Positions 22,611 through 31,900 of a stretch of DNA of 64,000 nucleotides are shown in pieces. The DNA lies in contig JARZZO010000013.1 in assembly GCA_030544215.1 (NCBI GenBank), forward strand, positions 25,775,229 to 25,839,228, in the 5' to 3' direction. This stretch comes from Zantedeschia hybrid cultivar. Taxonomy: Eukaryota > Streptophyta > Magnoliopsida > Alismatales > Araceae. The translations under genes were made by a program, and so were the position numbers. Each line of letters begins with the position of its first letter. Within the stretch, counting starts at the first letter, position 1. The notes under the pieces are model-generated. The model made no database searches, was not told the origin of the DNA, and worked only from the letters and a program-made list of their open reading frames with translations.

Positions 22611-24122
22611 TGTAGGCGCCCGGAACGTCCCCCGCCGCGGCTGCGAGGCTTTGGAATCGAGGGTTCCTCTCCGTTCGTCTTAGCACTGTGGCGATTAAAG
22701 GGGGGTTAGAATTTAAAGTGTGATCGCCAGGAGCATTACCTTTCGGTCCCTGTGCTCCGCAGGAGTGTAGAAGTTGATCGCACGTTTTGTAGGAGCGGGA
22801 GATACTGGTTCCTCCTTCTCTTCCTCCGGCCGGCTAGAGGAGGAGAGCCCGGTACTCTGCACACGTGAATGTGGTAAGGATCCCCTGAAAGAATGGACAA
22901 AGAAAGAATAACCCGATTAGGAATATTTGGTGCAGGATCTACTCATAAAGATGTAAAAAACTAACTGAAATCAGAGGGGAACGCACCGGATAGGTGGTGG
23001 GGAAGGAAGGTGACCATGTGTTATGGCCACCCACCTCCCATTTTTTTTTAAACCTCTGTGCGGGGGTAAGAATCACTAGGTCATCTTACGTGCATGCATG
23101 CAAATGAAGGGGAGTTGTGTGTGTGAAGAGTGAAGTGGTATTAATGATGCAAATGAATGAATAAGAAAGAGTAAAAAGGGAAAGGTTAGAAAGACAAGCC
23201 CGTTTCGGGATGCAGCATAAGCCTTCCCTCCTGGAGACTCTTTGCCAACTTCCTCAAGCCTTTCTCCAGGAAGTCCTCCTCCGGGAATCCTTCAGAATCC
23301 TTTAACTCCAAAATCCTTTTCTCCAAATCCTCTTTTTAACCCGAAGACCTTCTCACCTCTGCTCGAGAGGGTGTGGGGGGTTTAAATAGGCGGAGGAAAA
23401 AAGGAGAGAAAACAGGGGTCTAAATCCCCGTAAATCACCCTTCAACCAATAGGGAGTGGTCAAGGGTTAGAGGTAGTGGACGCGGCAGTCGCCGGAGTGG
23501 GGAGTGGTCGGAGTAGTGGGGGACGAGGGCGGCGAGTAGAGGAGATCATGGGGAAGACGGAGTCAAGGGGGTGGTTAAGGAGTGGACGGCCAGGTGACAT
23601 GCCTTCCATTCTTGTGGTGGAAGGCGGCCCGGCTGGCCTTCGAAGGGGGTGGAAGGCGAGGGGTGGCCTTCGAAGGAGGCGGAAGGCAAGGGGTGGCCTT
23701 CGAAGGTGGTGGAAGGCAAGGGAGCGAGCCTTCCACGAAAAGATGGTGAAAAGTGAAAAAGGCGGCTAAAACGGTGGAAGGCAAGGCTGGCCTTCGAAGG
23801 GGGTAGAAGGCGGGGGGTGGCCTTCGAAGGCGGTGGAAGGCCAGGGGGCTGGCCTTCCACGAAAAGATGAAAAAGGTGGCCAAAAGGGTGGAAGGCGAGG
23901 TAGCTGGCCTTCGAAGGGGGTAGAAGGCGGCGGGTGGCCTTCGAAGGGGGTGGAAGGCGGACTGGCTGGCCTTCCACGAAAAAGGTGGCTAGAGTCGGGA
24001 TTTGGTTAATGGGCCTAGCTGGTAGTGGGCTGAGATGGCTGAAATGAGGGGATTTTGGTGATGAAGGGCTAATGATGGGTTGGGTTCATGACCAAAAGGG
24101 TGGTTCAAAATCGGTGTCTACA
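22611..24122 (-). mobile_element. Solo Tat-like LTR inserted in copia I RNase H (target duplication GAAAC)
   Basis: 1512 bp beginning TGTAGGCGCC and ending GGTGTCTACA, flanked by a perfect GAAAC duplication (22606-22610; 24123-24127). Removing it leaves the copia RNase H in register, so the borders are firm. The left part (GTGATCGCCAGGAGC, and GGCCGGCTAGAGGAGGAGAG) matches the ends of the Tat I and Tat II LTRs, which places it in minus orientation. A likely TATA-like element on the minus strand is at 23381-23390. It contains no internal region, so it is a recombination product. Confidence 0.9.
23590..23985 (+). repeat. Minisatellite of about 30 bp in solo LTR
   Basis: Units built from CTTCGAAGGGGGTGGAAGGC, repeated with small changes and with interspersed GCCTTCCACGAAAAG pieces. 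The CTTCGAAG core is palindromic. Similar GGTAGAAGGCC and CCTTCCACGAAAAGG pieces appear at 25110-25200 in the segment next to the captured gene fragment. Long frames on both strands here are repeat artefacts. Confidence 0.85.
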
Positions 24123-24494
24123 GAAACAACTGCAGATTCGACGACCGAAGCAGAATACATTGCTGCAGCTGAAGCGGCCAAGGAGGCGGTTTGGATGAAG
24201 AAGTTCATCTCGACACTTGGAGTAGTTCCAAGCATTTCAGATCATGTTCCATTATTGTGTGACAACAATGGGACAATAGCTCAAACGAAGGAGCCAAGAT
24301 CACATCAGAAGTCAAAGCACATTCTGAGACGATTTCATCTGATTCGTGAAATCATCGCCCGAGGAGATATAGTAGTTGAGAAAGTCTCATCTGAAGATAA
24401 TGTAGCAGATCCCTTGACTAAGCCATTGTCTCAAAACAATTTAGAACATCACCTTAAGTCTATGGGACTTAGACACATGGGTGATTGGCTATAG
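24123..24494 (+). pseudogene. Copia I RNase H, C-terminal part
   Basis: Continues RT after the solo LTR. It has ADSTTEAEYIAAAEAAKEAV (RNase H acidic residue region), LLCDNNGTIAQTKEPRSHQK, SKHILRRFHLIRE and SSEDNVADPLTKPL, and ends GLRHMGDWL then stop. It would degrade the RNA strand of the hybrid. It is intact within itself. The last part, from 24363, is present again at 26339. Confidence 0.92.
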
Positions 24495-24570
24495 TCCAAG
24501 TGGGAGAATGTTAGAATTGGGTGGCCTCAAAGCCAATCATTGTACATTCTAGTTTAGATTATTATTAAAG
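24363..24570 (+). repeat. 208-bp copia I 3'-end duplication, left copy
   Basis: Contains the end of RNase H, the polypurine tract and the first about 60 bases of the 3' LTR. It recurs with few changes at 26339-26546 on the other side of the foreign segment. At 24571 the LTR stops abruptly. Confidence 0.9.
24494..24508 (+). promoter_or_regulatory. Copia I polypurine tract, first copy
   Basis: GTCCAAGTGGGAGAA directly precedes the LTR start TGTTAGAATTGGG at 24509. Such a tract primes plus-strand DNA. A second copy, ending GAGAT, lies at 26470-26484. Confidence 0.8.
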
Positions 24571-24705
24571 CAGTGATGAATCATGGTCATTGCCCCTAGG
24601 ACGAGGATGAATGCTTATGCAAATGCATGCTGGGTTGAAATCTTTTAAAAAACAAATTCCTAATGCAGTTCCTAATGCAAACAGGAGGGATTTATTGGTC
24701 AATCG

Positions 24706-24781
24706 AATAACTTGGAGAATATAGACTCCTCATTGTTTTGTTTAAGGAGGAACTCAGAGTCTATACGCCCGAAGTTATTAG
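24706..24781. other. Imperfect foldback
   Basis: AATAACTT and ATATAGACTC on the left pair with GAGTCTATA and AAGTTATT on the right. Further pairing, CAAACAGGAGG with GCCTCCTGTG, lies outside. It is an AT-rich hairpin of roughly 75 bases or more. Confidence 0.55.
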
Positions 24782-24913
24782 CCTCCTGTGTCTTCAATCC
24801 TATTTGCTTCGGATTCCCTGCAGTTGCAAGAACGCACATCAGCAATGTTCATATTTTCAATAATCTCAACATTACATATTGAATTGCAGGAAGATGAGAA
24901 GCAAATGTTTCGT

Positions 24914-24988
24914 TTCGAGTCGAAGCCGATATGGAAGATATGGCTATTCTATTGGTAGAATGCCAATCCAATATGGCTTCGACTCGAA
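24914..24988. other. 75-base precursor-like foldback
   Basis: The outer arms TTCGAGTCGAAGCC (24914-24927) and GGCTTCGACTCGAA (24975-24988) are exactly complementary. Further ATATGG/CCAATAT and TGGC-ATTCTA / TAGAAT-GCCA pairings lead to a TTGG loop. The size and the few small bulges recall a plant microRNA precursor or small MITE. There is no evidence of expression. Confidence 0.65.
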
Positions 24989-25343
24989 TTCCAAGATGAG
25001 CCCTCAATTTATTGATCAAGGTGGTTTCCTTAATCATGAAGTGAGGTTACCTCCTCGAAGAGAAGGGAGAAAGGTATTTTGTCCTCTTCGTGGATGGGCT
25101 TTTCCTTTAAGGTGGTAGAAGGCCAGGTGGCTTGCCTTCCACGAAAAGGTGGAAGGCCAGCTAGCCTGCCTTCCACTAAGTGGTAGAAGGCAAAGGGCAT
25201 GCCGTCCACCAAAGGGAGGAAAAAGTGATATGCATGCCTCTCCGTCTTTTGTGGAATGTGGAAAGGGTTGGAGTTATCCCGTGACTTTTAAAAGAGAGGG
25301 TTGTCGCGGTGCCTTCTTCCAGAACTCTACTTTTCTGTGAAGG

Positions 25344-26348
25344 ATGGCTTCGTCTTCTGCTACTGCCAAGGAGCCTCAAGTTCTGTCTGATGTGGATGGC
25401 CATCTCAGCAATCTGGTGGCCCACGGACAGGTATGTTTGAACCTTTATTTGTTCGTCTCGCCTCTCTCTTCTCTTTGTTGATTTTTGGCTACCTTGCAGC
25501 CTCTCCCACAGTTTCCTGATGCTAGGCATACCCGCAAATATGCATGGCTCGCAGCCCTGTTGGAAGTGATAACGCTGAGCATGAGGGTGTACATGCATCG
25601 ATGGAACTTGACCCGTTCTATCGTGTTTGCAAAATGGTTTACTGCCATCCACTGGCACTGGGAAGGGCTGGGTGCGCTACTGGAGCTGTGGCATCCGGGA
25701 ACACACACATTTGTGTTCCGAGAGTTCGAGGCAACAGTCTTGCTAGAGGAGGTGGAGACCTTCTATGGCTGGGAGGGCCTGGCCGCCGGTGACCCCTCTG
25801 GTTTGCCTGCATGGGAAGAGATTTTCGCTGATATTGTGCAGGACAAACGGGAAGTATGCCGCATGACCAACAGCCGAGGGATCCTCGTCGACCGCCTTGC
25901 ATATTGGTTGATCCGGGAAATTAAGCGCAAGGTGGTCGAATCTGAGAGACTGATGCGAGGCTTGTGCCTGGTCCTTGGGGGAGTCCTGTGGTTTCCCACT
26001 ACAGGCTCGGTGCTAGAGAAGGAATATGTGAGCGTGCTGAGTTTACTGTGGAAAGGCCACTCTCTTGCCCCGGTGATCTTGTCACACCTGTACGGAGGGC
26101 TCAGCCATATGAGCATGGGGCAATCTGTGAGGGGCAGTTTGTTCACTTTGCAACTATGGATGGAGATGCATGTGTCTTTTGATTTTGATGAAAGGGTAAC
26201 TTCTGTCTCGAGAATATTCCAGCACAGCGCGTGGTATCCCGCACGCTCGCTCTTTGGCCCCGAGGATCAAGTCAGGTGTCTCACGGCTCATCTGAAGACG
26301 CGGGACGACTGGCGTGATTACCTAAACTTCCTGCCTGTGGAGATATAG
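25344..26348 (+). pseudogene. Plant-mobile-domain-like gene fragment captured in copia I
   Basis: Exon 1 is 25344-25430 (29 codons from ATG, beginning MASSSATAKEPQV). The intron 25431-25499 starts GTATGT and ends TTGCAG. Exon 2 is open from 25500 to the stop at 26346-26348. Exon 2 reads RHTRKYAWLAALLEV, GALLELWHPGTHTFVFREFE and VETFYGWEG, the N-terminal pattern of plant mobile domain or DUF7745-type proteins (a Trp-Pro-x-T-x-T-F segment followed by an LxxVxxxxG helix). It has no internal stop over 282 codons. Its last codons and stop come from copia sequence (from 26339), so the gene is truncated. It looks like the N-terminal counterpart of the fragment at 1-1790. Confidence 0.65.
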
Positions 26349-26546
26349 TAGTTGAGAAAGTCTCATCTGAAGATAATGTAGCAGATCCCTTGACTAAGCC
26401 ATTGTCTCAAAACAATTTAGAACGTCACCTTAAGTCTATGGGACTTAGACACATGGGTGATTGGCTATAGTCCAAGTGGGAGATTGTTAGAATTGGGGGG
26501 CCTCAAAGCCAATCATTGTACATTCTAGTTTAGATTATTAATAAAG
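26339..26546 (+). repeat. 208-bp copia I 3'-end duplication, right copy
   Basis: Second copy of RNase H tail, polypurine tract and LTR start. It differs from 24363-24570 at few positions (for example GAACGTCACC against GAACATCACC) and continues into the rest of the 3' LTR. Confidence 0.9.
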
Positions 26547-27530
26547 GTAATCATTTCTTCATTTAATAGTTCTCGCAATTAACTATCGTAATGAAGGTCC
26601 ATAGACAAATGTATGGGATATTGAATCATGATGAGATCATGATAGTGAGATCAGTATCCTAAGGCAATTGTCTTAAATAGTTCTCGATCATAGGATATTT
26701 GAGATGGACATTAAATATCCAATAAGATCGACACAAGTTATGTCTGCTCATATGATGATGGTGAATGATCTCACATTCACTCGTGTGGTGACACTAAGAC
26801 AAACAAGTGGTTGCTCATTAGAGAATGAGTTCACTGAACAGACCCAAATAAGAATTCCTGGATGGTAATTATACCTATTAGTCAACCAGGGAATTCGATC
26901 GTTGCAATAGCACGGTTGGTCCTTTGACCTGAGTCACCAATGATACCTTGTTTAAGTTTAATGGGCCTGCAACCGGACTGATATATGGGCCTAGAGGGTC
27001 ACACACATAAGAGTTCTCGTCAGACGGTGATAGATGTTAAATTTCATGCTTATCTGGGTTTTTGTGAAAAGCCGCAGGATAAACATGAAGATTTAATGGA
27101 GAATTATCCAAGGCCAAACTCTTGGATAATCATAAGGATTATTCCCTGTGCTTATCCTTATTTCTATAAAAGGAGGGCCAAGGGGAAGGGGTAAAAAGTT
27201 AGTTGGACGAATTTTACTCCCCAGATTCTCTCTCTCCTTCTCTCTCTCTTGGAGTGGATCTGTCTCTCTCCGCGCATGGTGGATTTGAGATCTGGTCGGA
27301 GCACTCAAGCCGAGGAGGAAATCGTGTCTGCTGCGGGAACTCGTGTGGATACCTCTAGAGATCGTGCGCGTGCGCGATTACCGAGTCGGCATCATCCACG
27401 GGAGATTCGAAACCCCGCAAAGGTGAAGAACTGTTCTTCCCGCTTAGATTTTAATGTCCGTTTTACAACCCCAGCAACCGATACAATGGAATCATTTTTA
27501 TTTCCGCTGCGTTCATGGCGATTCCTTACA
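26485..27530 (+). repeat. Copia I 3' LTR with internal deletion (1046 bp)
   Basis: Starts TGTTAGAATTGG and ends GATTCCTTACA. Compared with the 5' LTR about 527 bases are missing: the sequence jumps from TACCTTGTTT to AAGTTTAATGGGCC at about 26953. The CT microsatellite at about 27228-27249 is shorter too. TATA box at 27165-27170. Confidence 0.88.
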
Positions 27531-27950
27531 AGACCTACCCTGCGCCCCCCTCTCTCTCCTCTCTCTATCTTTGGTACTAGGGGCACCCCCTTCTGGGCTC
27601 CACATCGCCATCTTCTTCAACTCCCGTTTGACGAGAATCTGTCCGCATGTTGCAGAGATTGTCTCAAAGACAGACGACTTCTGCGAGTGTTGCATCAAGC
27701 GAGAAACCGGAGGAGATCCATCGTGAGGAAGATTGCATGGATAATGCTACAGGTCGGGCGTCTACACGACTTATGATGTCATACCGTCAGAACTGATCGA
27801 ACACATATCCGATTCCATGCAAGGTGATTGTTGATCACCGCTTCCTCTTGTTCTATTCATCAAAATGGACTAGGATCAATTTATTTTAATTAATTTTTAT
27901 TTCTATTGCATCATCAATCCCGCCGTGGAGATCCTTACCTATGACAGACC
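27531..27950 (+). mobile_element. Older copia LTR, right part
   Basis: Continues the LTR broken at 15015. CTACCCTGCGCCCCCCTCTC and TTCTCGTTTGACGRGAAT-like blocks match the copia II LTR near 42730-42850. The border to the following chromovirus sequence is approximate. Confidence 0.6.
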
Positions 27951-27966
27951 CAGTAAATCACTTGTT

Positions 27967-28570
27967 TATTAGTCTGAGGTTGGTGAAAGAAGTTCGATAG
28001 GACTATAGATTCAAGAATGTTCTAAGAAGATTGATATTATTAGAAAGAGATTACTTAGTACTCAGAGTCTCCAGAAGAGTTATGCAGATAATAGAAGGCG
28101 AGAGTTAGCATTTGAAGTAAGAGATCATGTGTTTTTAAAGGTGTCTCCTACTAAGGATATGCTGCAGTTTGACAAGAAGGGTAAATTGAGTCCGAAATTC
28201 ATTGGGTTGTTCGAGATTCTACAGCGAGTTGGCGAGTTGACGTATAAGCTAGCATTACCACCTGCATTAGCCAATTTGCATCCGATATTTTTTGTTTCTA
28301 GGCTTAGAAAGTATATATCAGATCTATCTCATGTGATCGAGTATGAGTCACTAGATGTGCAACATGAGTTATCCAATGAATAAAAGTCAATCCACATATT
28401 AGATCGTAAAGAGCAAGTACTCTAAACCATGATGATTCATATGGTGAAGATTTTAGGTTAGAACTGTTCTACTGAGAAGCTACTTGGGAAACAGAAGAAG
28501 ACATGAATCAGAAGTATCTATCTTTATTTAGTAAGATATGCTGATTTAAATTTTGAAGACAAAATTTGTT
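27967..28570 (+). pseudogene. Chromovirus integrase C-terminal remnant
   Basis: Plus-strand sequence encoding LQKSYADNRRRELAF, DHVFLKVSPTKDMLQF, KGKLSPKFIGLFEIL, VGELTYKLALPPALANLHPI and FFVSRLRKYISDLSHV. This is the typical end of a chromovirus integrase. Stops lie in the first part (27967-28040) and the longest open piece is 28129-28383. The following bases (about 28384-28570) still resemble the polyprotein tail, a decayed LDRKEQVL-type segment, but contain stops. Confidence 0.88.
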
Positions 28571-28571
28571 T

Positions 28572-28584
28572 AAGGGGAAGAGGA
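28572..28584 (+). promoter_or_regulatory. Chromovirus polypurine tract
   Basis: AAGGGGAAGAGGA directly before the LTR start TGTTATATCC; plus-strand primer for reverse transcription. Confidence 0.85.
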
Positions 28585-29145
28585 TGTTATATCCTAGATC
28601 GTAAATCCATTAATTTGTTAATGGGTTAATTATATCTAATTAGATTTAAATAAGTCTTATTAAGTCAATTAATAGGCTAAAATGATTTAAATATATTTAA
28701 TATTTATTTAATAATTATAATAATATGTTTATAATGGATAAGTCAATAGTTAAGTCAAAACAAGCCCAATAAGCTCATTAGTTACCTAATTAGGAAACTA
28801 GTTGGGTTTTAGCACTTGGTCAAATTTTGAGTTCTAAAAAACTGTGTGATAGCAGCATATTGGAGATGGGATAACTTCGCATGCAAAAGACCAAAATTCA
28901 CATAATAGAAATGGTTGGAAAGAGGATATAAAGGACTATAATGTTGTCTAAAGGGCGTTTAGCTAATTTAATCCTTAAAGGGATCTAAATTAAGGAGTTT
29001 TATCTAAGGAAATCCACTATATCCGAAAATATGGGTTCTTAGTTGCAATAGACTCATTTTACATATTGGCCAAGACTCCACATGTTGGAGACCAACCCTA
29101 CAACAAAGGAAAATTCATTTGGGTACTATTAGGAAGGGGAAGATC

Positions 29146-29153
29146 TATAAATA
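29146..29153 (+). promoter_or_regulatory. TATA box of chromovirus LTR
   Basis: TATAAATA in GATCTATAAATAAGATC. The inverted relative has TATAAATA on the minus strand at 34289-34296. Confidence 0.65.
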
Positions 29154-29575
29154 AGATCTTGAGGTCGTACATAATCTCTCTTGCACGTAGCCTAAATTCT
29201 AGGGTAAGTAACATAGTGTTCTTTATCAAGAACTAGTAGAATCTTTGGTTTAATCTTTTGAGAGTTGATTCTTATGGTTGAATTGTATTTTTGGGTGATT
29301 AGAGGAGATGGGAAATGCTTTAGAATAAAAGGAATTAGTTGCTAGAGTGTAAGGAATTTGTTACAGAAGATTAGTTTGTTCTTCCTTCAAAAGGTAAATG
29401 ATGATAATCCATTATGTGTTTATTTTGTATTAATATAAAAATTTTATTTTGATTTTCATAAGTATTCAAACATGATTCTTGTAACCTTAATATATAAGTC
29501 TATGATGTTAGTTCTCACTTTGGTCCTTCAATTTTATGTGAATTTTTCGAAATATTATAGTTTTGAAATTTCCGT

Positions 29576-29742
29576 TTAAATGATGTCGACCTCAGTAAAC
29601 GCCTTTCAAAAGACGTCGTCTCGACTTGACGCCTTTTAAATCTAGTAATTATAATCCTCTTTCAACTCAATTTTGAGTCTAAATGATGTTGAATATAGGC
29701 AACACCATTTAAAAGGCGCCGACCTGTGTGGATGCGATTTAG
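29576..29742. repeat. 12-10-12 motif, two doublets in chromovirus LTR
   Basis: Doublet one spans 29576-29639 and doublet two 29679-29742. In each, two 10-base spacers separate arms of the type TTAAATGATGTC, GACGCCTTTTAA and GATGCGATTTAG. Confidence 0.8.
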
Positions 29743-31476
29743 ATTGCTTAATTTGCTGTCAATTCAAAAATTTGATCAACCTTGTTTTGACCATTATGCC
29801 TTTGACCAAATGACCTGAAATTTTGATGAAGTCTATGTGCTTAAAAAAATGTATATTTTTATAAATTTATTTCTGATTATTTTACTATTTATTCCATTTG
29901 TCAAAATCCACTCAACATGTTCATATTCAAATCAATACTCTAAATAATTCAAACGATGTCCAATTTACTTGAAACTTTGTCCATATGTTTCATTTGGTAT
30001 ACTGAACATGTTCACCAAGTTCGATAATTTTCTAAATCTTTTTGCTATTCTTGACATTTTTTTAATAATTTTTCAGCTCTAAAATATAATTTTATTGACC
30101 AAAAATTATAATTCTTGGTCCAAAAAATCTGAAAAAAATTTAGCATTATATTTTTCTATCCAAAAACCTATTTGGATTAGATATATTCTAATTATATATA
30201 TATATATAACCTATTTGTCTCTTAAATAGTTATTTTTTATGTAAAGGAAACATATTTTGACTTATATGTATATGTATTATGTTATCTATTAAATTTTCAG
30301 ATCCATGATAGGTCTGAAATATGTAAAAGTATGTTTGTGTCATATTTGTTTGATATATATTTGGACATGCCATCTTAAAGAGATTGAGGCTCATTCCATA
30401 AGCGTCCGTAGATAAGTTCTGCCTTTGGGCAATAGAAAAATCCTAGTAATTGTGAATTTGTGATCTATTATTAGGATGGTTCATGAAGCCCCGGCTATTT
30501 ATGTGCCATGACCTTAGCATACTTACCTACATATTTGTTTGTTCAGCTCCTTATACGGTGGTTGGATGCATGTCGATTTGATATGTTTGGCACATAATTT
30601 GTTGTTTAAATCTATTTGATTCAGTTTATAATCTACTCAGTTTATTCTTTGTGACATTTATACTCAGTTATTTTGATCTCAGCTAATTTAATTAGGAATC
30701 TATATTCATTCTTATTAACTATTTTGATAATATGAACTCTGATTTGATAAGCTACCATGTCATGATAAATTTGGTATATGTTCAATTTGATATGTTCAGT
30801 TTGATATGTGATATGTTTTTATCATGGCTAGCAGACTTGTTCAGTTAGACAAAAACCTGATCATAGCTTATATGCTATATGTTAGTCGATTTGTTCATTC
30901 TATTAGAAAACACATTTGATTTGATAAACTTATATTTGACCATATTTGTATCATGTTCTTATTTGATCTATATGTAGAACTCTGAATCATATGTATATTT
31001 GATATCATCACTTTTTAGTTATTATACTGTTATCATTTAATGAGTATGATTTGCTTACTGAGTGGTTGTACTCATCAATCGTAGTAACATTTTTAGAGAC
31101 TCAGGAGGAATAGTTAGCTGTGGAGAAGGGTTTGCTTAAGAAATTTGACTCAGACTCATCTGGAGGTTATCTAGGATTAGTTTTACTATTTTTTTAGATT
31201 TGATGTAATAGGGATTTAACAGAGGTTATATATTTTTATATTTCTTTAGTGAGTTGAGAGATTTTATTTATGCTACATACTTAATGTAATTTGAAGATCC
31301 TAGTTATGGCAATGTAATGGAATATTTTGATTCATTTGAAATATGAGGATCCTAGTTATTACTTGATTGTTTGTCTCTCATATTTCATTTCATATTTGTA
31401 TGTTAATTGATTCCGGAATTATGTAGCTTAAATATGAAATGAGTTTAAATGACTGAACTATATTAGGGGCGTAGCA

Positions 31477-31900
31477 GTCTACCTTTCGTAGGCATGGAAC
31501 TTCGAGCTCATCCCCATCTTGACTACACAGATGGTGTAGCAGTTTCTTTTAGTTATCATTGTTGGCTTCTCTATTATGACCGTTCTTTCTTCTTTAAGCA
31601 GCGTTTGGTTACCCGGTTGGTCTCTAGTGACCACCCTAGTGATTACGACCTTTGCATTATCTCTTTACCTATGGTGCTTTGCATTTAACCCCTATATCCT
31701 TCAAATTTTGTTTGTACTCTTTGCTGAGCCCATGCCCTTATGACTGGCCATGTTTCCCTTCCTTTACTTCCCATGCTGTGTCGCTTCCCTTGTTATTTGT
31801 ACTCCCTATAATCTTGTGAGTTAATGAAGGCAATTTTCATTGTCCAAAAATGTCATGCGTTGGATCCGGTTCTTTTTTTTTTCTCAACTCAGAGTCTGAT
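31477..31900 (+). other. Spacer between inverted chromovirus LTRs
   Basis: 424 bases without a recognised feature. A 64-codon open frame (31494-31688) has no motif I know. TTAATGAAGGCAATTTTCAT at about 31822 recalls the Tat 3' region, but weakly. A T-rich run is at 31871-31882. Confidence 0.4.

Larger units (their letters stand above)
24571..26338 (+). other. Foreign 1768-bp segment in copia I 3' end
   Basis: Not copia sequence. It holds two foldbacks (24706-24781 and 24914-24988), pieces of the GGAAGGC minisatellite also found in the solo LTR (25110-25200), and a two-exon mobile-domain-like gene fragment. Its ends lack the TG...CA signature and a short target duplication; instead 208 bp of copia is duplicated around it. 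Ectopic recombination between two copia copies, or template switching, fits better than simple insertion (inference). Confidence 0.75.
15016..27530 (+). mobile_element. Copia I: Ty1/copia element with two later insertions
   Basis: Full-length but dead copia element: 5' LTR, initiator-Met primer site, long leader, gag, protease, integrase, RT, RNase H and 3' LTR. Domain order (integrase before RT) is the Ty1/copia order. Flanks AGACT (15011-15015) and AGACC (27531-27535) are a target duplication with one change. It was interrupted by a solo Tat-like LTR (22611-24122) and carries a 1.8-kb foreign segment with a 208-bp duplication at its 3' end (24571-26338). I do not assign a copia sublineage. 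Confidence 0.88.
27951..31476 (+). mobile_element. Tekay/Del-like chromovirus remnant (integrase tail and 3' LTR)
   Basis: Only the 3' end of a plus-strand Ty3/gypsy element remains: the C-terminal part of integrase, a polypurine tract and a long LTR. The LTR length of about 2.9 kb and the integrase tail fit the Tekay/Del group. The 5' part was lost where it abuts the copia LTR near 27950. Confidence 0.8.
28585..31476 (+). repeat. Chromovirus 3' LTR (about 2.9 kb)
   Basis: Starts TGTTATATCC after the polypurine tract and ends near GGGGCGTAGCA. AT-rich throughout. TATA box TATAAATA at 29146-29153. It contains four 12-10-12 motif units (29576-29742). The 3' border is inferred from the CA end and from where similarity to the inverted copy stops. 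Confidence 0.75.

Noticed and set aside
23546..23977. 143-codon frame with repeated PPPSKAT peptide
   Set aside because: Translation of the 30-bp minisatellite in the solo LTR; opposite strand is equally open.
22611..24122. Captured host gene inside copia I RNase H
   Set aside because: Perfect 5-bp duplication, TG...CA ends and similarity to Tat LTR ends show a solo LTR.
25176..25658. 160-codon minus-strand frame over the captured gene fragment
   Set aside because: It is antisense to the spliced mobile-domain-like exons, with no motif.
31494..31688. 64-codon open frame between inverted LTRs
   Set aside because: No recognisable motif, no homologous frame elsewhere in the window, length within chance expectation.
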